Source: an uncultured Verrucomicrobiales bacterium (GTDB lineage Bacteria; Verrucomicrobiota; Verrucomicrobiia; Verrucomicrobiales; Akkermansiaceae). From it: DNA of 8,804 bases. The translations under genes were made by a program, and so were the position numbers. The stretch covers positions 1-8,804 of the forward strand of contig CALFTQ010000090.1 of assembly GCA_937916135.1 (NCBI GenBank), written 5' to 3'. This document shows positions 5,443 to 8,804 of the stretch, piece by piece. Each line of letters starts with the position of its first letter. Position 1 is the first letter of the stretch. Under the pieces are notes generated by a model that was not told where the DNA came from, made no database searches, and saw only the letters and a program-made list of their open reading frames with translations.

Positions 5443-7380
5443 TCAGGCAGGGAGAGCATCGATGACGAGCACCTGGAAGGGGGCCAGGCGCAGGGTGGTG
5501 GGCTTGCCGGCCTCGGCGGTGGGGGGCAGGGTGTCGCCCTTGGGGGAGCCCAGGGTGTAGCGCAGGGGGGCGCCGAGGGGCAGCTCCCACACGGCGGCGG
5601 GGTCGAAGCTGAACTCCTGCTGGCGGGCGGAGGGGTTGCGCAGCACCAGGATGCCCTTTGCCGGGCTCCAGGAGGCGAAGCCGTAGCACTCCAGCGCGGC
5701 GGGGTCGCCGCCCACCCAGTGGCTGTCCACCATGGTGGCGGCGTTGGCGCGGGTCCATTTGGCGGCGGCGGCCAGGGTGTCCCACTCGTGCGGCTGCATC
5801 ATGGCGGGGGTGATGTAGAGCTCCTGCATCTGGGTGCCGAGCCCCAGACCGCTCCAGATTTCATCGGCCAGGTCGTTGCCCTCGGTGGTGGTGAGCCCGC
5901 GGGCTCCCTTGTTGTAGATGACGCCGTGGGTCATGAGGGAGTTGATGGGGCAGAGCGGGGAGATTTTCACGTTGTGGGCGTAGATCATGGCATCGCGGAA
6001 GGTGATCCACTGCTGGCGGGCGGTGCCTTCGCCGCAGAAATCGTGGTCCCAGTTGCCGCGCCACACGGAGTCTGCAATGCTGAACCAGAACGGGCTGGCC
6101 CAGGTGCCGGTGGTGAGGTTGATGTAGATATCCGGGCGTTCGGTGCGGAGCTCATTGATGAGGGAGATGGCGGCCTCGAAATCGGAGCCGAAGCGGGAGC
6201 CGGGGGCGGGGTCGGCCATGCCGGAGCAGCCGTCCAGCTTGAAGTGGTTCACGCCGTTCTCGCGGATCATGTGCAGGCACATATCGCGGAAGAGCTCGTA
6301 GTACCGCGGGCCGGAGAGGGCAAAGCCGCGCTCGTTGGTCTCGTAGGTATCGCCGGCGGCGGCCAGGCGGTTGAGCTTGGGCTGGCCATAGCCCCCCCAG
6401 GGGGAGAACCACACGCCGGGCTGGGCGCCGAAGCTTTCGGCCAGCTTGCGCACCTCGCGGAACTCGTTGGGCAGCTCGTCATGGAACTGCCAGAGGGTTT
6501 CGGTGTTGTCCCAGCCATCGTCGAAGAGGAAGGAATCCATCACCGCGCCGCGCTTGGTCACCAGCTCCTCGCCGAAGAGGCGCACGGTGTCCATGGCGTC
6601 CTTTTCGGAGTAGGGGGTGAAGTAGCCGATATCGTACCAGGTGTTGTAGTTGAGCAGGGGGAAATAGGGCCGGGCGCGTTCCTCGTTCAGGTAGGCGAGC
6701 TGGAAGGTGCGGCGCAGCTGTCCGGGCTGGCAGAAGCCCATCACGGCAGAGATGGTGCTCACCGTGCGGTTGGGCAGGTGCGTGGTGCGCTCCAGCGAGC
6801 AGGCAAAGCCCCCGGCGGTCACCTCGCTCTTGCAGAGCGGGCTTTCCACCCCGGCAAACAGGCGGTTGCCCGCCGCCACAATGGGGGCACCCTTCACGCT
6901 GCCTTCCACGCGGGCCTCCGGGGCCACCACGTTCAGCAGGGTGAGCTTGCGGGCCGGCATGGCAAACTGCATGGGGTTGATGTGCAGCCCGCAGCGGAAG
7001 TAGGGCTGCCCCTCGCGCAGCTCGGCCCACCAGGTGAGCTGGTAGCCATCCGTGGTCACGGCAAAGGGCACGGCCACGCGCTGGCCGGCGCGGCGCTCCA
7101 CCAGGCGGCGGGCGGTGGCATCTGCGGGGAGCTCCTCCAGGCTCAGCGTGCCGCACATCAGGTCCTGCGCCGTCAGCGGCAGGCACACATCGGTGTATTC
7201 CTTCCGGGAGCAGGCCTCGTCGGTCTTGGCCTCCTGCAGCTGGATGCAGAAGATATCCTTGCCCAGGTCATAGCTGCGGCCGTTGATTTTATCCTGCACC
7301 AGGACACTCGCCAGGCGGCGTCCCGCCGCCTCGATTTCGATGCTGATGAATTCGTTCTGAATAATCATAAAATTGCCCAT
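5443..7380 (-). CDS. GH36-like alpha-galactosidase (clan GH-D glycoside hydrolase)
   Basis: This 645-residue enzyme is predicted to remove terminal alpha-galactose, or a related alpha-linked sugar, by a retaining mechanism. An N-terminal beta-sandwich (about 1-235) precedes a TIM barrel (about 240-530). Landmarks are YNTWYDIGYF (245-254), FLFDDGWDNT (284-293), GVWFSPWGGYG (322-332), FKLDGCS with candidate nucleophile Asp383, NLTTGTWASPFWF (421-433) and VWRGNWDHDF with candidate acid/base Asp445 or Asp447. A small C-terminal beta domain (about 570-645) closes it. No signal peptide is seen, so it is probably cytoplasmic and acts on imported sugars. Related proteins are sometimes labelled enterotoxin in databases, which this fold does not support. 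The reading frame stays open upstream to 7599, but that part is repeat sequence. The ATG at 7380 is preferred, and Met5 at 7368 is an alternative. Substrate could also be an N-acetylgalactosaminide. Confidence 0.85.
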   Translation of the reverse strand: MGNFMIIQNEFISIEIEAAGRRLASVLVQDKINGRSYDLGKDIFCIQLQEAKTDEACSRKEYTDVCLPLTAQDLMCGTLSLEELPADATARRLVERRAGQRVAVPFAVTTDGYQLTWWAELREGQPYFRCGLHINPMQFAMPARKLTLLNVVAPEARVEGSVKGAPIVAAGNRLFAGVESPLCKSEVTAGGFACSLERTTHLPNRTVSTISAVMGFCQPGQLRRTFQLAYLNEERARPYFPLLNYNTWYDIGYFTPYSEKDAMDTVRLFGEELVTKRGAVMDSFLFDDGWDNTETLWQFHDELPNEFREVRKLAESFGAQPGVWFSPWGGYGQPKLNRLAAAGDTYETNERGFALSGPRYYELFRDMCLHMIRENGVNHFKLDGCSGMADPAPGSRFGSDFEAAISLINELRTERPDIYINLTTGTWASPFWFSIADSVWRGNWDHDFCGEGTARQQWITFRDAMIYAHNVKISPLCPINSLMTHGVIYNKGARGLTTTEGNDLADEIWSGLGLGTQMQELYITPAMMQPHEWDTLAAAAKWTRANAATMVDSHWVGGDPAALECYGFASWSPAKGILVLRNPSARQQEFSFDPAAVWELPLGAPLRYTLGSPKGDTLPPTAEAGKPTTLRLAPFQVLVIDALPA

Positions 7381-7395
7381 TGGGTTCGCGCGCTC

Positions 7396-7424
7396 AGGGT
7401 AGCACACTTTCCCCCCGCTAACAA
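7396..7424 (-). promoter_or_regulatory. Predicted promoter of the galactosidase gene
   Basis: On the minus strand, TTGTTA (7419-7424) and TACCCT (7396-7401) are 17 bases apart, with TG one base upstream of the -10 box as in extended -10 promoters. The start site would lie about nine bases before the ATG at 7380, giving a short leader without a clear ribosome binding site. Confidence 0.35.
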
Positions 7425-7456
7425 GCTTTATTACACCGGCGGGAATGGAGAGGACG

Positions 7457-7590
7457 AATTGATGTTTGTCGCCATCGGAGCACGGGACTTTCCTGTCACG
7501 GCGTAGAGCGTAAGCTCGGAGACGGAAGTCCCGAAATTTCGGTGCACATAATCGGGACTGAAGTCCCGTGCTCCGACAATGTTCCCCACC
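7457..7590. repeat. Inverted-repeat (REP/MITE-like) element, copy B with a 34-base insertion in the left-arm hairpin
   Basis: This is the second copy of the element at 1739-1838, with the same flanks and the same right arm (7552-7577 is identical to 1800-1825). The left arm starts at 7474 and is interrupted after CGGGACTT by about 34 extra bases (7491-7524) before AAGTCCCGA resumes. The extra segment carries a small hairpin GAGC-GTAA-GCTC (7505-7516). It lies upstream of the galactosidase promoter, in the 356-base gap that otherwise holds that promoter and a terminator. Confidence 0.75.
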
Positions 7591-7667
7591 AATCTCCATT
7601 CTTCATGCGGCGGTATGAAAGCGCCATGTTGTGCCGCCCCGGCGTCCCCCTACCCGGCACAGCAGAA

Positions 7668-7696
7668 CCGGCACCGGGAACATGCCCCGGTGCCGG
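7668..7696 (-). terminator. Strong hairpin, probable terminator of the small PEP-CTERM gene
   Basis: A perfect 11-bp stem CCGGCACCGGG/CCCGGTGCCGG with a 7-base loop lies 40 bases after the stop codon of the minus-strand gene at 7737. On that strand only a short TTCT follows, so it is not a textbook intrinsic terminator and may rather be a processing or stability hairpin. A weaker GTGCCG/CGGCAC pair lies further on at 7631-7660. Confidence 0.6.
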
Positions 7697-7736
7697 TGGA
7701 TTCATTATCTGTGGAAGGCCCAGGCCTCCGCTGCCT

Positions 7737-8477
7737 TTACTTGCGGCGGCGGCGGGCTGCCAGACCGGCCAGTGCCAGCAGGCTCAGCGTAGCCGTGGCG
7801 GGCTCGGGGATAACCGTAACATTCGCGGTCACAGAAATTCCGTTCAGCGTGTAGGGGTTGCCATTGTTGCCGTTGAGATTCTTCGCGGTGTTGTCAACCA
7901 TGGCGATTACCTTGTAGTCGCGGTGATCCCACACCAGACCATCGGCCCCGATGCCATGCGTATCATTCAGATTGAGGGTAAGCGTTGCGCCTTCACCGAT
8001 GGTAAGCGTGCTGGTTGCGGTGTCGCCCAGCACTGCCCAGCTGGTGTCACCTTTCGCCACAACGGCAAGCGTTAATGCCACCGTACCGGTAATATCTGTA
8101 GAGGCGCTGGAGGCGATGGAAAGAGTGAAGCTGTCCACCGTGGCGCCGAAAATGGTGCTGGCACCACCCAGTACCATCACCTCACCGCTACCACCGGCAG
8201 CCTCGCGGGGGCACAGGGTCAGAACATTGCTGCCGTTTTCACCGGCTTTCAGGTAGCCTTCGCCGGTTGCGAAATTGGTGCCGACGATGCCGCCATTATT
8301 GAACATGTAAGCCCCATCTGCCATATTGGCAAAGGAAGTAAGTGCTTGGGTTGCATTTTTCTGCGTGCCACCATTTGCGGCATTTGTCTCGGTAGCTACA
8401 GGGAGTTCCAGCGTGTAGGTGGTGTCTGCCACTGCCACACCGGCCAGAGCCATCAGGGTAATAAGTGTCTTTTTCAT
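7737..8477 (-). CDS. Small exported PEP-CTERM protein
   Basis: This is a 246-residue predicted surface or matrix protein. It has an N-terminal signal peptide (MKKTLITLMALAGVAVA, cleavage after residue 17), a Gly/Ser/Thr/Ala-rich beta-type body without recognisable catalytic motifs, and a C-terminal PEP-CTERM signal. In that signal PEP lies at 224-226, followed by a hydrophobic segment and RRRRK at 242-246. The body holds only one cysteine (LCPRE). PEP-CTERM proteins are routed by exosortase-like enzymes in exopolysaccharide-producing bacteria; no such enzyme lies in the window. The reading frame is open further upstream, but the ATG at 8477 is chosen because it begins the signal peptide and follows an A-rich AAAGAA stretch. 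It ends in a strong hairpin and is preceded by operator-like repeats. Specific function is unknown. Confidence 0.88.
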   Translation of the reverse strand: MKKTLITLMALAGVAVADTTYTLELPVATETNAANGGTQKNATQALTSFANMADGAYMFNNGGIVGTNFATGEGYLKAGENGSNVLTLCPREAAGGSGEVMVLGGASTIFGATVDSFTLSIASSASTDITGTVALTLAVVAKGDTSWAVLGDTATSTLTIGEGATLTLNLNDTHGIGADGLVWDHRDYKVIAMVDNTAKNLNGNNGNPYTLNGISVTANVTVIPEPATATLSLLALAGLAARRRRK

Positions 8478-8528
8478 GTTTGTAATTCTTTCTTTTTGTT
8501 TGATTTGTGAGTTTGGGCCGAATCGCTT

Positions 8529-8548
8529 GTTCCCTCGCGCGATGGAAC
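8529..8548. promoter_or_regulatory. Near-perfect palindrome in the leader of the small PEP-CTERM gene
   Basis: GTTCC and GGAAC arms surround a self-complementary TCGCGCGA, with one C/T mismatch in the 20-base palindrome. It lies between the predicted transcription start and the start codon. It could be a protein-binding site or a leader hairpin; nothing in the sequence distinguishes these. Confidence 0.35.
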
Positions 8549-8580
8549 GACAAACCATCCACGGCACAGTTCACACGCGC

Positions 8581-8624
8581 AGTATATCGCATTTACTATG
8601 CGTTTCTCATTTACTATGCGATAT
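8581..8624 (-). promoter_or_regulatory. Promoter and operator-like repeats of the small PEP-CTERM gene
   Basis: On the minus strand a near-consensus -10 box TATACT lies at 8581-8586, predicting a leader of about 97 bases; no good -35 box is seen. It overlaps a 9-bp inverted repeat, ATATCGCAT (8584-8592) and ATGCGATAT (8616-8624). The 13-base word CATTTACTATGCG is also directly repeated at 8590-8602 and 8608-8620, an 18-base spacing. A poor -35 box with repeats over the core promoter suggests control by a DNA-binding regulator. Confidence 0.45.
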
Positions 8625-8804
8625 GCGGTATCCTTACGTTGTTTCTACCGCCAGATCTTCCTTTCTATCGCTCTTGTGCCACTTTCTATTTCGAGTTTTT
8701 TTCTGATAAGGAGGGAATGCATCCTGAAACACTCCTAATATGATCTCCAGCCTACCAGCTATCATATCTGTTATTTCATTACGGATGCAAAATGGCACAA
8801 TATG
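8625..8804. other. Right-end stretch with no supported gene
   Basis: This AT-richer stretch upstream of the small PEP-CTERM promoter shows no conserved protein motif on either strand. AAGGAGG at 8708-8714 precedes an ATG at 8717 that opens only eight codons, with spacing too short for normal initiation. The ATG at 8792 runs off the window after a few codons, so a gene could begin there but cannot be judged. Confidence 0.5.

Noticed and set aside
5344..7506. 720-residue plus-strand open frame over the galactosidase
   Set aside because: It is very rich in Gly, Ala, Val and His with no domain, and is the opposite-strand shadow of a GC-rich gene with clear GH motifs. It also reads through a hairpin array.
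7381..7599. N-terminal extension of the galactosidase to 7599
   Set aside because: The extra 73 codons cover the predicted promoter and the dispersed inverted repeat, and show no domain similarity.
8478..8567. Earlier start of the small PEP-CTERM protein at 8567
   Set aside because: It would bury the signal peptide behind 30 unrelated residues and include the leader palindrome. MKKTL at 8477 is a standard signal-peptide start.
8507..8743. Plus-strand short open frames at the right end, including an eight-codon frame after AAGGAGG
   Set aside because: No protein motif, the spacing from AAGGAGG to ATG is too short, and the frames overlap the promoter repeats of the opposite-strand gene.
1..8804. 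tRNA, rRNA or riboswitch genes
   Set aside because: No cloverleaf with a GTTCRA-type T-loop, no rRNA core sequence and no familiar riboswitch core was seen on reading both strands by eye; a covariance-model scan was not possible.

Overview
The window looks like a stretch of chromosome from a Verrucomicrobiota bacterium, most likely Akkermansia-like. Two unrelated proteins end in the PEP-CTERM sorting tail (Pro-Glu-Pro, hydrophobic segment, run of Arg) in the form common in that group. There is also a glycoside hydrolase of the clan GH-D type, a large predicted beta-helix surface protein with GGAI repeats, and intergenic space packed with palindromic repeats. The taxonomic call is inference from these family traits, not from a marker gene comparison.

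Layout. 1-146: two small hairpins and the uvrC promoter. 147-1697 (+): uvrC, nucleotide excision repair. 1698-1973: an inverted-repeat element (copy A) and the promoter of the next gene. 1974-4124 (+): exported beta-helix protein with a PEP-CTERM tail. 4126-5442: a repeat-rich convergent zone holding three arrays of short hairpins, a broken rhuM gene (4340-4761, -) and a previously unlisted 39-residue lipoprotein gene (5119-5238, -). 5443-7380 (-): GH36-like alpha-galactosidase. 7381-7736: its promoter, copy B of the inverted-repeat element, and a terminator hairpin. 7737-8477 (-): small exported PEP-CTERM protein. 8478-8804: its leader, promoter and operator-like repeats, then nothing recognisable.

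The most unusual thing is the hairpin arrays. Each is a string of mini-hairpins with different stem sequences but usually the same three-base loop (GCA in the sense direction), joined by a constant 7-base linker ATATCGT. All three arrays begin 0-1 base after the stop codon of a gene, always in the same orientation relative to that gene, although the three genes (beta-helix protein, lipoprotein, galactosidase) are unrelated and on different strands. This suggests a stop-codon-associated 3' UTR element, either a mobile element with strict insertion preference or a functional RNA 3' end.

A second pattern is that four genes (uvrC, the beta-helix protein, rhuM, the lipoprotein) have promoter-like boxes whose -10 element ends only 6-9 bases before the start codon, predicting leaderless or nearly leaderless mRNAs; the galactosidase leader would also be very short. 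The small PEP-CTERM gene is the exception, with a leader of roughly 100 bases. The genes do not form an obvious pathway. The surface proteins and the galactosidase fit a gut, glycan-using lifestyle, and uvrC is housekeeping.
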